Positions 1-5,853 of a stretch of 6,418 nucleotides of DNA are shown here, in pieces. Position 1 is the stretch's first letter; each line of letters begins with the position of its first letter. This DNA is from Aquisalimonas sp. (GTDB taxonomy: Bacteria > Pseudomonadota > Gammaproteobacteria > Nitrococcales > Aquisalimonadaceae), in contig SLMR01000413.1 in NCBI GenBank assembly GCA_007133445.1, positions 1 through 6,418 on the forward strand, read 5' to 3'. The translations under genes and the position numbers were made by a program. The notes beneath the pieces were generated by a model. It was given only the letters and a program-made list of their open reading frames with translations, was not told where the DNA came from and did no database searches.

Positions 1-270
1 AATCCGGTACGCGACACCCAGACTCTCCAGGTACTCCGGTAGCACGTGCTCCGGCCAGCCGGGCTGTTTCTGGTCGAGATTCACGGCGGTGAGTTCGAAG
101 CGTACCGGTGCACGCTGCTGGAGCTGCCTTAACACCTCGAGCATGGCGTAGGAATCCTTGCCACCGGACAGGCACACCATGACCCGGTCACCGTCCTCGA
201 TCATCCGATAGTCGCGGATGGCGTTTGCGGTGAGATAGGTGAGACGCTTTTCCAGGGACTTGGGACTCAT
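1..270 (-). CDS. ttcA: tRNA 2-thiocytidine biosynthesis protein TtcA (N-terminal 90 residues, cut by window edge)
   Basis: This is the 5' part of ttcA, running off the left edge in frame. TtcA is a cytoplasmic Fe-S, ATP-dependent enzyme that thiolates cytidine 32 of certain tRNAs. The visible 90 residues contain the PP-loop SGGKDS (about residues 35-40), which binds ATP in this family, preceded by [12 protein letters not shown]. Downstream are NLDQKQPG (64-71) and EHVLPEYLE (74-82), both characteristic of TtcA. The cysteine motifs that hold the cluster lie outside the window. The ATG at 268-270 is chosen because the following LEKRL matches the usual TtcA N-terminus; the internal Met at 202-204 would drop that segment. 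No clear Shine-Dalgarno precedes it. The gene is divergent from the ABC exporter. Confidence 0.93.
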   Translation of the reverse strand, partial: MSPKSLEKRLTYLTANAIRDYRMIEDGDRVMVCLSGGKDSYAMLEVLRQLQQRAPVRFELTAVNLDQKQPGWPEHVLPEYLESLGVAYRI

Positions 271-303
271 GGCGGCAGCCGGGCGGAATCGGAAATCCGG
301 CGT

Positions 304-333
304 GTTATACCATCCCGCGCCTGCCGGACCCAA
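304..333 (-). promoter_or_regulatory. Putative ttcA promoter (extended -10)
   Basis: Read on the minus strand, TGGTATAAC (312-304) resembles an extended -10 (TGnTATAAT). TTGGGT (333-328) could be a -35 at 18-bp spacing. The expected transcription start near 297 would give a leader of about 27 nt before the ttcA ATG. This is motif matching by eye. Confidence 0.4.
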
Positions 334-340
334 GCGCATG

Positions 341-368
341 GGGTTACCATGGCGGGCGGGTGTAACCC
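341..368. repeat. 7-bp inverted repeat in the ttcA/exporter divergent spacer
   Basis: GGGTTAC (341-347) and GTAACCC (362-368) form a perfect inverted repeat around a 14-nt GC-rich centre. It lies between the divergent ttcA and ABC exporter genes and just upstream of the putative ttcA promoter. It could be an operator or a hairpin in the exporter leader; no known regulator site was recognised. The rest of the 271-426 spacer shows nothing else beyond the promoter and ribosome binding site listed separately. Confidence 0.35.
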
Positions 369-413
369 AGGGGGCGCCGCGCCGAGACGTCCCGCTCCGA
401 GCAGCTGCTGAAC

Positions 414-419
414 GGAGGT
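414..419 (+). promoter_or_regulatory. Ribosome binding site fixing the GTG start of the ABC exporter
   Basis: GGAGGT lies 7 nt before the GTG at 427-429. This near-perfect Shine-Dalgarno supports GTG as the start. Confidence 0.75.
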
Positions 420-426
420 CCGCCAC

Positions 427-2235
427 GTGACCCACGAGAGAACCGCTCAACACCCCGCGTCACGCCGGCTGGAACCCCTGACTCATCTCGTGGCGTTCCT
501 GCGCAACTACCGCTGGCGTGTCGCCGCCGCCGCCGTAGCGCTGCTGGTGGCCGCGGGCAGCGTACTCGCCGTGGGGCAGGCCCTGCGCCTGGTCGTTGAC
601 CAGGGCTTTCTCGGTGACGACCCGGCCCAGCTGGACCGCCTGCTGGCCATGACCCTGGGTATCATCCTACTGATGGCGCTGGCCTCGGCGGTGCGCTTCT
701 ACCTGGTCTCGTGGATCGGCGAACGCGTGGCGGCCGATCTGCGCAAAGCGGTGTTCGCGCACGTCATCCGCCAGGAGCCCGCCTATTTCGAACACAACGG
801 CGTCGGCGAAATCCAGTCGCGGCTGACCACCGACACCAGCGTGCTGCAGACCATTCTGGGCTCCTCGTTCTCCATCGCGGCCCGCAATCTGCTGTTGCTC
901 ATCGGCGCCGTGGTGATGCTGTTCATCACCAGCCCGCGGCTCACTGCCCTGGTCCTGGTGGGGCTGCCGGTGGTGCTGATCCCGATTCTGTTCTTCGGCC
1001 GTCGCGTGCGCCGGTTGTCCCGCTCCAGCCAGGACCGGGTCGCCGATGTCGGCAGCTTCGCCGGCGAGACCCTGCAAGGGATCGACACCGTGCAGGCCTT
1101 CGGTCACGAGGCGCTGGACCGGACCCGCTTCGAACGCCACGTGGACGCGGCGTTTCACACCGGTATGGCGCGCATCAGGCAGCGCGCCTGGCTGCTGGGC
1201 ATGGCCATGGGGCTCGCGTTCACGGCCGTGGGCATCATCCTCTGGCAGGGAGGGCACGACGTCCTCGCCGGCCGCATGTCCGGCGGCGAGCTGTCGGCGT
1301 TCGTCTTCTACGCGGTCCTCGCCGCTGGCGCCACGGGTGCCGTATCGGAAGTCTCCGGGGAACTGTTCCGGGCGGCCGGCGCCACCGAGCGCCTGATGGA
1401 GCTGCTGCGGGCGCAACCCGCGATCCGGGCACCCGCGAACCCCGTCCCGTTGCCGCAATCGGTCCGTGGCGCCGTTGCGCTGGAGGGCGTGGAGTTCGCC
1501 TACCCGGCCCGCCCGGACAACCCGGTTCTGCGGGGTCTGGACCTGGCCGTGCAGCCCGGTGAGCGGGTCGCCCTGGTCGGCCCGTCCGGAGCCGGCAAGA
1601 GCACGGTCTTTGCCCTGCTGCTGCGCTTCCATGACCCCCTGGCCGGGCGGGTGCTGTTCGACGGCTACGATCTGCGGCGGCTCGACCCGGCGGGTCTGCG
1701 GGCTCACATCGGTCTGGTGTCTCAGGAACCGACACTGTTCACCGGCAACGCCTGGGACAACATTCGTTACGGCCGACCCGACGCCGACGATGCGGCCGTG
1801 CGGCGGGCCGCCGAGGCCGCCCATTGCACCGACTTTCTGGATCGCTTGCCCCAGGGCTTCGACACGCAGCTGGGGCCCGGCGGGGTGCAACTCTCCGGCG
1901 GGCAACGCCAACGCATTGCCATCGCCCGGGCGATTCTGCGGGACCCGGCCCTCCTCCTCCTGGACGAAGCCACCAGCAGCCTGGACGCCGACAGCGAGGC
2001 CCGTGTCCAGGCGGCCCTCAATGACCTGATGCAGGAACGCACCAGCCTGGTCATCGCCCACCGCCTGGCCACGGTCCAGTCGGCCGACCGTATCGTGGTG
2101 CTGGACGGTGGGCGCATCCAGGCCCAGGGGCGCCACACGGAACTGCTGGACACCAGCCCGTTGTACGCCCGTGTCGCGGCGCTCCAGTTCGGGCTCGGTG
2201 AGGGACCCGCGGCCTCAGGACGCTCCACGGGCTGA
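427..2235 (+). CDS. ABC exporter half-transporter, MsbA-related family (fused permease and ATPase)
   Basis: A 602-residue inner-membrane ABC exporter with the type IV (MsbA/LmrA-like) arrangement, expected to work as a homodimer. The N-terminal half is the transmembrane domain, with hydrophobic segments near residues 31-53, 74-96, 150-168, 171-190, 256-274 and 288-305. The C-terminal half is the ATPase: Walker [10 protein letters not shown] (385-393), Q-loop Gln433 in VSQEP, signature LSGGQ (489-493), Walker B LLLLDEAT (509-516, Glu514), D-loop SSLD (517-520) and switch His545. All catalytic motifs are intact and the length is normal for a half-transporter. Features such as [13 protein letters not shown] resemble the proteobacterial 'MsbA-related' exporters more than lipid A flippase MsbA itself. 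No lpxK follows, which also argues against true msbA. The substrate cannot be read from sequence; drug or lipid export is possible. GTG start is supported by a strong ribosome binding site. Confidence 0.92.
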   Translation: MTHERTAQHPASRRLEPLTHLVAFLRNYRWRVAAAAVALLVAAGSVLAVGQALRLVVDQGFLGDDPAQLDRLLAMTLGIILLMALASAVRFYLVSWIGERVAADLRKAVFAHVIRQEPAYFEHNGVGEIQSRLTTDTSVLQTILGSSFSIAARNLLLLIGAVVMLFITSPRLTALVLVGLPVVLIPILFFGRRVRRLSRSSQDRVADVGSFAGETLQGIDTVQAFGHEALDRTRFERHVDAAFHTGMARIRQRAWLLGMAMGLAFTAVGIILWQGGHDVLAGRMSGGELSAFVFYAVLAAGATGAVSEVSGELFRAAGATERLMELLRAQPAIRAPANPVPLPQSVRGAVALEGVEFAYPARPDNPVLRGLDLAVQPGERVALVGPSGAGKSTVFALLLRFHDPLAGRVLFDGYDLRRLDPAGLRAHIGLVSQEPTLFTGNAWDNIRYGRPDADDAAVRRAAEAAHCTDFLDRLPQGFDTQLGPGGVQLSGGQRQRIAIARAILRDPALLLLDEATSSLDADSEARVQAALNDLMQERTSLVIAHRLATVQSADRIVVLDGGRIQAQGRHTELLDTSPLYARVAALQFGLGEGPAASGRSTG

Positions 2236-2248
2236 AGGTCAGACGCCA

Positions 2249-2264
2249 CCGCTTGCCGCAGCGG
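2249..2264. other. Weak hairpin after the exporter gene
   Basis: CCGCT (2249-2253) and AGCGG (2260-2264) form a 5-bp stem with a 6-nt loop, 14 nt after the exporter stop. There is no T tract, so it is at best a weak or Rho-assisted stop; read-through into padR is possible. Confidence 0.2.
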
Positions 2265-2278
2265 ACAACGCCGGAATA

Positions 2279-2345
2279 GTCCGGTCTGTTATCGGACACA
2301 AATGTTCTGTATCGCTTTCGCAAGCCGTGATATAAAGCTTCTGTA
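2279..2345. promoter_or_regulatory. Candidate operator repeats upstream of the PadR gene
   Basis: This AT-richer stretch holds an inverted repeat GTCCG (2279-2283) / CGGAC (2293-2297). It also holds a repeated CTGT-type word: CTGTTATCG (2286-2294), CTGTATCG (2307-2314), and TTCTGTA at 2305-2311 and 2339-2345. The copies sit either side of the extended -10, where a repressor would compete with RNA polymerase. PadR proteins commonly repress their own promoter, so autoregulation is a reasonable inference. The usual ATGT-N8-ACAT PadR-type site was not found. Confidence 0.3.
2328..2336 (+). promoter_or_regulatory. Extended -10 promoter for the PadR gene
   Basis: TGATATAAA matches the extended -10 pattern TGnTATAAT at all but the last base. 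The -35 region (about 2307-2313) is poor, as is usual for extended -10 promoters. Transcription would begin near 2343, giving a leader of roughly 38 nt, so the regulator can be expressed independently of the exporter. Confidence 0.5.
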
Positions 2346-2367
2346 CAACCCGACCCACCGTTCTTCC

Positions 2368-2372
2368 GAGGA
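2368..2372 (+). promoter_or_regulatory. Ribosome binding site before the CTG start of the PadR gene
   Basis: GAGGA lies 8 nt upstream of CTG 2381-2383. It is well placed for that codon and about 83 nt away from the first in-frame ATG (2456), where it could not act. It is the main evidence for a CTG start. Confidence 0.6.
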
Positions 2373-2380
2373 CCACCGCA

Positions 2381-2908
2381 CTGGACACCAAGACCCTCTG
2401 CCTCGGCGTACTCACCGAAGGCGCTGCCTCCGGCTACGAGATTCGCAAGCTCCTGATGGAGCGCTTCGGCCATTTCATGAAAGTCAGCTACGGCTCCATC
2501 TACCCTGCCCTGGCGGCACTGCTGGACGAGGGGCTGGTGGAATGTGAGGAAATCTCGCAGCACAGCCGACCGGACAAGAAGGCCTATCGCCTCACCTCGG
2601 CCGGTCACGAAGCGTTCAGGGACGCGCTCCTTCACTCGCCGGGGCGTCACCGCGTGCGCTCGGAATTCCTGGCGCTTCTCTGCTTCGCGGACCACCTGCC
2701 TGCAGACCGGCTGCAGGAGCTGCTGGACGAGCGCGAGTGCGAGTTCCACGAACAGATCACCGAAGCCGAGAACTGGTTGCTCGAAGACGGTGACGCGGCA
2801 CCACCAGGCATGCGTTTCTCGGCTGGCTTCGGGGTTGCCCTGTTGCGGGCCGCCTGCGAGTACATCGCCGAGAAGCGCCACTCGATCGTACCCGCGAGCG
2901 GCGTCTGA
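2381..2908 (+). CDS. PadR-family transcriptional regulator with a CTG start codon
   Basis: A 175-residue cytoplasmic DNA-binding protein. Residues 1-80 form the PadR winged helix: DTKTLCLGVLTEG (2-14), SGYEIRK (17-23), the recognition helix region SYGSIYPAL (36-44), and the wing KKAYRLT (66-72). Residues 90-165 are a helical C-terminal region like that used for dimerisation in the Vir/AphA-type PadR subgroup (SEFLALLCFAD, then LQELLDEREC). The first in-frame ATG (2456) would remove the first helix of the winged helix. In-frame codons from the stop at 2333-2335 up to that ATG contain no ATG, GTG or TTG. CTG 2381 gives the normal family N-terminus and has a ribosome binding site 8 nt upstream. 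PadR proteins are usually repressors responding to small molecules, often next to an exporter they control; control of the upstream ABC exporter or of the redox operon beyond is inference. Confidence 0.87.
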   Translation: MDTKTLCLGVLTEGAASGYEIRKLLMERFGHFMKVSYGSIYPALAALLDEGLVECEEISQHSRPDKKAYRLTSAGHEAFRDALLHSPGRHRVRSEFLALLCFADHLPADRLQELLDERECEFHEQITEAENWLLEDGDAAPPGMRFSAGFGVALLRAACEYIAEKRHSIVPASGV

Positions 2909-2925
2909 AGCCCAAATGCCCGACC

Positions 2926-2954
2926 CCGGTAACAGCGTCAGGCGCTGTTCCCGG
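2926..2954. terminator. Strong hairpin after padR, possible bidirectional terminator
   Basis: CCGG-T-AACAGCG (2926-2937) pairs with CGCTGTT-C-CCGG (2943-2954): eleven pairs and one mismatch around a 5-nt loop, 17 nt after the PadR stop. Neither side has a T tract, so it is not a classical intrinsic terminator. Its position between convergent genes suits a shared transcript end, especially before the palindromic element inserted next to it. Confidence 0.5.
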
Positions 2955-3003
2955 AGGCCCGGGCACCCTTATCGCGGTTGCCCAACAGCTTCACGTCATC
3001 TCC

Positions 3004-3038
3004 TTAAGGAAACGCTGAACAATTCCCGCGTGCCTCTG
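3004..3038 (+). repeat. Left terminal inverted repeat of the palindromic element
   Basis: Begins TTAAGGAAACGCTGAACAAT and ends TGCCTCTG. It matches the reverse complement of 3241-3275 at 33 of 35 positions; mismatches are at 3026 (C against G) and 3031 (T against C). Confidence 0.9.
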
Positions 3039-3041
3039 CGC

Positions 3042-3132
3042 GTCATGGCGGCGCTCTGGCAAGGCGGCGTTCGCAGTGAATGGCCGTCGCCCTTTACAAG
3101 AACGCCAACGCAGTCCAGAGCGCCGCCATGAC
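3042..3132. repeat. Internal perfect 18-bp inverted repeat of the element
   Basis: GTCATGGCGGCGCTCTGG at 3042-3059 recurs exactly, inverted, at 3115-3132, with 55 nt between. A smaller GGCGTT (3066-3071) / AACGCC (3101-3106) pair lies inside, so this half folds as a long stem-loop. Confidence 0.85.
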
Positions 3133-3137
3133 TCGCC

Positions 3138-3164
3138 CTGCGGGGCCGCTCGGCGCGCCCGCAG
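3138..3164. repeat. Second internal stem-loop of the element
   Basis: CTGCGGG (3138-3144) and CCCGCAG (3158-3164) form a perfect 7-bp stem around a 13-nt loop, directly after the 18-bp inverted repeat. Confidence 0.7.
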
Positions 3165-3172
3165 CCGGCGTT

Positions 3173-3213
3173 GCGCTGCTTGACTGTACCGACAGTACAG
3201 CGCGGCGCAGCGC
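3173..3213. repeat. Third internal stem-loop of the element
   Basis: A nested hairpin: outer GCGCTGC (3173-3179) / GCAGCGC (3207-3213), inner CTGTAC (3184-3189) / GTACAG (3195-3200) with loop CGACA. An additional GCCGGC pair (3164-3169 and 3223-3228) could extend the stem outward. Confidence 0.7.
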
Positions 3214-3229
3214 GCCTTGTCTGCCGGCG

Positions 3230-3266
3230 CGCTGAACGGCCAGAGGCGCGCGCGAATTGTTCAGCG
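3230..3266. repeat. Fourth stem-loop, using a third copy of CGCTGAAC
   Basis: CGCTGAAC (3230-3237) pairs perfectly with GTTCAGCG (3259-3266) in the right terminal repeat. The word also occurs in the left repeat (3013-3020), so the right end can form either a local hairpin or the long end-to-end stem. Confidence 0.6.
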
Positions 3267-3275
3267 TTTCCTTAA
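3241..3275 (-). repeat. Right terminal inverted repeat of the palindromic element
   Basis: Reverse-complement partner of 3004-3038. It includes the TAA stop (3272-3274) of the rubredoxin-reductase fusion within its outermost TTAA. Confidence 0.9.
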
Positions 3276-4648
3276 CGAATACGAGCTTCGAAAGCCGACG
3301 CGTCGCGGGTATGCGCGCCGGTGAGAGCGAACCCAGTGAGGCGCTCACCCGTCAGGTGTTCCATGACCAGCCCCTGCTGGTCCGCCTGGCGCTGGATCCA
3401 CTCGCCCTGCTCTTCCGGCGGCCACACTGCCAGTGGACATGACGGCGTCTTGATGACGACCGTGCCGGGATTCGGCTGGTAACGGATGTCTTCGCCGCAG
3501 AGATTGGCGGCCAGGACCCGCGCCTGGTCCTGCAGAGGACGGACGTAGGGCATGAGACGGCCGTCGTGCTCGGCGCAGTCTCCGAGTGCATGGACGCCAG
3601 GCGCGGACGTCTGAAGGAACGCGTCCACCCGGATACCCCGGTCAACGGCGAGCCCGGCTTCCTCGGCGAGCTCGGTGTTGGGATGCAGCCCGAGGGCGCT
3701 GAGAACGGTGTCTGCGTCCAGGGTCTCTCCGTTCGCCAGTCGCACCCGCAGCGCGGCCCCGTTGCCGGAGCGAACGACGCTGTCGACTGTGGTTCCGGTA
3801 TGCAGGACGACGCCCCGCGCGCGCAGTGCCTCCTGCAGACGCTCGCTGGCGGCACCGGGCAGCAACCGCGCCAGGGGCGCTTCCGCCTGATCCACCAGGG
3901 TGACGCTGTGCCCGGCAGCGGAGAGATCATCAGCGAATTCGCAACCGATCAGCCCGGCCCCCAGAATCAGCACCCGCGCGGGCGCCCCGTCATCGACGCT
4001 CTGTCGGAACGCACGGTAGGACGCCAGGTCGTTGACCTGCATGACGTCGGCGGCGCCGTCGCCGGCGAGCGCGGGCCGGGGCTGCCGAGCCCCCGTTGCC
4101 AGCACAAGCGTTCCGTAAGGCAGACCACCCCGTGGCGTGATGACCCGCCGCCGGTCCACATCGACCCCCAGCACCCGTGTCCGGCGCAGGAACCCGACGC
4201 CAAGCCTGGCAGCCCGATCCGCCCCCCTCTCCTGGACAAGATCGTCAGCACTGCGCCCCCGCGCCGCAGCCGCTGAAAGCTGCGGCTTCGGGTAGGGGTC
4301 CCCGTCACAACCCGCAACGAGGAGCACCGGACGACGCGGATCCCGCTCCCGCAGCGCCTCCACAAACGCCCATGCCGCCATGCCGCCGCCGACCACCACG
4401 ATCTGCTCCGGGTCCATGCCGGGCCGGACGCTGGCCGTCGCCACCGGCGCAGCATCCCCAGCCGCGTCATCCGGCTCCTCCAGCAGTTCGAAGTCGGCTT
4501 TGGACACGCCGCAGTCAGGGCACTCCCAATCATCGGGAATATCCTCGTAGCGCGTGCCGGGGGGAAGCCCCCCGTCCGGATCGCCTTCGGCTTCGTCATA
4601 GATGAAGCCACACACGCGGCACAGGTAGCGTCGATACGGCTTGCTCAT
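3272..4648 (-). CDS. Rubredoxin fused to FAD-dependent rubredoxin reductase
   Basis: A 458-residue soluble electron-transfer flavoprotein. Residues 1-56 are a complete rubredoxin: iron ligands Cys10 and Cys13 (CRVCG) and Cys43 and Cys46 (CPDCG), with the typical [15 protein letters not shown] charged, Ala-rich linker (57-80) follows. Residues 81-390 form a two-dinucleotide pyridine-nucleotide disulfide-type reductase: FAD site [10 protein letters not shown] (84-93), ATG-type motif LATGA (183-187), NAD(P)H site [10 protein letters not shown] (230-239) and second FAD motif ALGDCAE (354-360). The C-terminal part carries [12 protein letters not shown] (400-411), characteristic of the rubredoxin-binding domain of rubredoxin reductases. 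It should pass electrons from NAD(P)H through FAD to its own rubredoxin iron and on to a partner. GGAGA lies 7 nt before the ATG. It is the last gene of the operon, 23 bp after the flavoprotein. Its TAA stop lies in the TTAA next to the inserted palindromic element; the C-terminus is short after FALTG but probably native. Confidence 0.93.
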   Translation of the reverse strand: MSKPYRRYLCRVCGFIYDEAEGDPDGGLPPGTRYEDIPDDWECPDCGVSKADFELLEEPDDAAGDAAPVATASVRPGMDPEQIVVVGGGMAAWAFVEALRERDPRRPVLLVAGCDGDPYPKPQLSAAAARGRSADDLVQERGADRAARLGVGFLRRTRVLGVDVDRRRVITPRGGLPYGTLVLATGARQPRPALAGDGAADVMQVNDLASYRAFRQSVDDGAPARVLILGAGLIGCEFADDLSAAGHSVTLVDQAEAPLARLLPGAASERLQEALRARGVVLHTGTTVDSVVRSGNGAALRVRLANGETLDADTVLSALGLHPNTELAEEAGLAVDRGIRVDAFLQTSAPGVHALGDCAEHDGRLMPYVRPLQDQARVLAANLCGEDIRYQPNPGTVVIKTPSCPLAVWPPEEQGEWIQRQADQQGLVMEHLTGERLTGFALTGAHTRDASAFEARIR

Positions 4649-4655
4649 GGGGATG

Positions 4656-4660
4656 TCTCC
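4656..4660 (-). promoter_or_regulatory. Ribosome binding site of the rubredoxin-reductase fusion
   Basis: GGAGA on the minus strand, 7 nt before the ATG at 4648, within the 23-bp gap after the flavoprotein stop. Confidence 0.6.
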
Positions 4661-4671
4661 GTTTCGGCCCG

Positions 4672-5793
4672 CTACGCGGCACCCATGCGCGTCAGTTCCT
4701 TGCGCAGGTGCTTGATGGCAGGCGTCACGATGGCCACGAAGTAGGATTCCCGCAGCTTCCTCTGGGCTGGCGCATCAGCCAGATACCCACGGGCACCGGC
4801 GTGCAGCATGGCGGCCTGCGATGCGCGCAGGGCAAGTTCCGAGGCCGTGTGGCGCAGCTGCAGTACGTCGGCGAACAGTGCATCGGAAGGGTCCCCGATT
4901 TCGGCTCCCAGGCGATAGGTTGCTTCCCGGGCATCGGTGAGTTCCTCACTCATGGCCTCGGGCTGCTCGTCCAGGAAACGATTGACGTGGCTGTGCGTCT
5001 CCCGGAACTGCGCCATGATGTCGATGCATCCCTGGATCAGGCCGAGCCCCATGCCCATCTGCAGTAGAACGAAACCGGAACGGATACGCGGCATCAGTGT
5101 GGTGATGTCGTGGCTGACCACATGCTCATCGGGGATGAAGCTTTCGCGGAAATGGCAGGCATACGTGCCACTGCCTTCCAGCGCGGTGAATTCGGCGCAC
5201 TGCTGGAGACTGAACCCGGGCTGATTACAGAACGTCACTCCCATGATCTTTCGCTCGCTGCCTTCCACGGCGAAGATCGCCGCGAACGCATGCTCCGCGG
5301 CAAGGTTGGAAACCCACGGCAGCGTCCCGTTGGCAATGTAGCCGCCGTCGACCGGACGCACGCGAATCTTCAGGGGTTCAATGTCGTGCAGATGCTTGAC
5401 CCCGTTGGAGAGGCCCGTACCGCCCAGCTGCTGGCCGGAGGCCACCTGGGGCAACAGGCGATCACGCACCGCAGCGTCGTCGGCGTTCTCGATATACCAG
5501 GCCAGCGCGTCCTGACACCAGACACAGAACCCGGTGGACATGCACTCCCTGGAGACCGCCTCCATGGCCCGGATGGCCGCCGGAAAGTCGTGTCGGCCGT
5601 CCGCGCGCAGTGATGGAAGGTGCTGCCGATAGGCACCCGTGCTCCCCAGGTCGTGCATGAATGCGGCCGGATAGACCCCCTTGCGGTCGATTGCGGCGGT
5701 CTGTGGTGCCAGGTCGCTGTAGACCAGGGACTCCACCTGGGTTTCCAGTGTGGGCGCGGGCCCGTTCGGGATGGCATCAGCTAGGGCGGACAT
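4672..5793 (-). CDS. Acyl-CoA dehydrogenase-fold flavoprotein (divergent, function unknown)
   Basis: A 373-residue soluble protein of the acyl-CoA dehydrogenase superfamily. The N-terminal helical domain covers about residues 15-118. The middle beta domain starts with GGTGLSN (124-130), replacing the usual ALTEP-type flavin loop, and continues with [15 protein letters not shown] (149-163). The C-terminal helical domain runs from about 235 and includes HAGARGYL (331-338). The standard C-terminal signature around the catalytic Glu (R..R...I.EGT) is absent; the tail reads [23 protein letters not shown]. Manual alignment of the helix [11 protein letters not shown] finds no Glu at the isovaleryl-CoA-type position either. 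It may therefore be an oxidase, monooxygenase or desulfurising-type enzyme of this fold (compare DszC and SfnB families), not a beta-oxidation dehydrogenase. The start at 5793 is preferred over an in-frame ATG at 5838 because AGGAG lies 6 nt upstream. It is the middle gene between the OsmC-like protein and the rubredoxin system. Confidence 0.85.
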   Translation of the reverse strand: MSALADAIPNGPAPTLETQVESLVYSDLAPQTAAIDRKGVYPAAFMHDLGSTGAYRQHLPSLRADGRHDFPAAIRAMEAVSRECMSTGFCVWCQDALAWYIENADDAAVRDRLLPQVASGQQLGGTGLSNGVKHLHDIEPLKIRVRPVDGGYIANGTLPWVSNLAAEHAFAAIFAVEGSERKIMGVTFCNQPGFSLQQCAEFTALEGSGTYACHFRESFIPDEHVVSHDITTLMPRIRSGFVLLQMGMGLGLIQGCIDIMAQFRETHSHVNRFLDEQPEAMSEELTDAREATYRLGAEIGDPSDALFADVLQLRHTASELALRASQAAMLHAGARGYLADAPAQRKLRESYFVAIVTPAIKHLRKELTRMGAA

Positions 5794-5799
5794 GGCGAA

Positions 5800-5804
5800 C
5801 TCCT
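5800..5804 (-). promoter_or_regulatory. Ribosome binding site deciding the flavoprotein start
   Basis: AGGAG on the minus strand lies 6 nt before the ATG at 5793. The upstream in-frame ATG at 5838 lies inside a hairpin and lacks such a site. Confidence 0.7.
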
Positions 5805-5821
5805 GCTCTTCGGGTTGGAAA

Positions 5822-5847
5822 GGCCCGGCGACACGCACCGCCGGGCC
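5822..5847 (-). terminator. Intercistronic GC hairpin between the OsmC-like and flavoprotein genes
   Basis: On the minus strand GGCCCGGCG (5847-5839) and CGCCGGGCC (5830-5822) form a perfect 9-bp stem with an 8-nt loop, followed by TTTCC. It begins 6 nt after the OsmC-like stop. The short T run suggests a partial terminator or an mRNA-stabilising 3' end, which would give more OsmC-like protein than the two downstream proteins. A separate promoter for the downstream pair was not seen in the 60-bp gap. Confidence 0.6.
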
Positions 5848-5853
5848 GCTCTC

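Larger units (their letters stand above)
3004..3275. mobile_element. MITE-like palindromic element with 35-bp terminal inverted repeats and TTAA ends
   Basis: A non-coding block fills the gap between convergent genes. Its ends are inverted copies over 35 nt (3004-3038 and 3241-3275) with 33 matches; the outer 22 are identical, beginning TTAAGGAAACGCTGAAC. Taking GGAAACG...CGTTTCC (3008-3271, 264 bp) as the element leaves TTAA on both sides, as for a 4-bp target duplication. No plausible transposase reading frame exists inside, so it would have been mobilised in trans. A 4-bp YTAR target and ends starting GG are known for the IS5 group of the IS5 family, so an IS5-type source is a tentative inference. 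Because TTAA is itself a palindrome, it may belong to the repeats instead of being a duplication. The GC-rich nested palindromes would fold strongly as RNA and may end transcription from both sides. Confidence 0.75.

Noticed and set aside
239..430. 63-codon plus-strand frame in the ttcA/exporter spacer
   Set aside because: It overlaps the start of ttcA on the opposite strand, spans promoter-like sequence, has no good ribosome site and an Arg/Ala/Pro-rich composition typical of chance GC-rich frames.
667..2136. Long minus-strand open frame opposite the ABC exporter
   Set aside because: Its translation has no recognisable domain and it overlaps a gene with every ABC motif intact. Long antisense open frames are expected in GC-rich genes.
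427..2235. Naming the exporter msbA
   Set aside because: The sequence fits the MsbA-related exporter group, and the typical downstream lpxK is absent; lipid A transport cannot be supported.
2544..3131. Plus-strand frame overlapping padR and entering the palindromic element
   Set aside because: It is out of frame with the clear PadR protein, is Arg/Ser-rich and runs into the inverted repeat.
3004..3275. CRISPR array or integron attC site
   Set aside because: There are no regularly spaced direct repeats with unique spacers, no cas genes, and no attC-type core sites or integrase. The structure is inverted repeats.
3094..3348. Minus-strand frame across the element
   Set aside because: It overlaps the rubredoxin-reductase gene and encodes KETLNNSR only because the terminal repeat is translated; the same residues arise on the plus strand from the other repeat. 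It is not a transposase.
5794..5838. Upstream ATG (5838) as the flavoprotein start
   Set aside because: It lies within the intercistronic hairpin, has no ribosome site and adds 15 residues, while AGGAG is correctly placed for the ATG at 5793.
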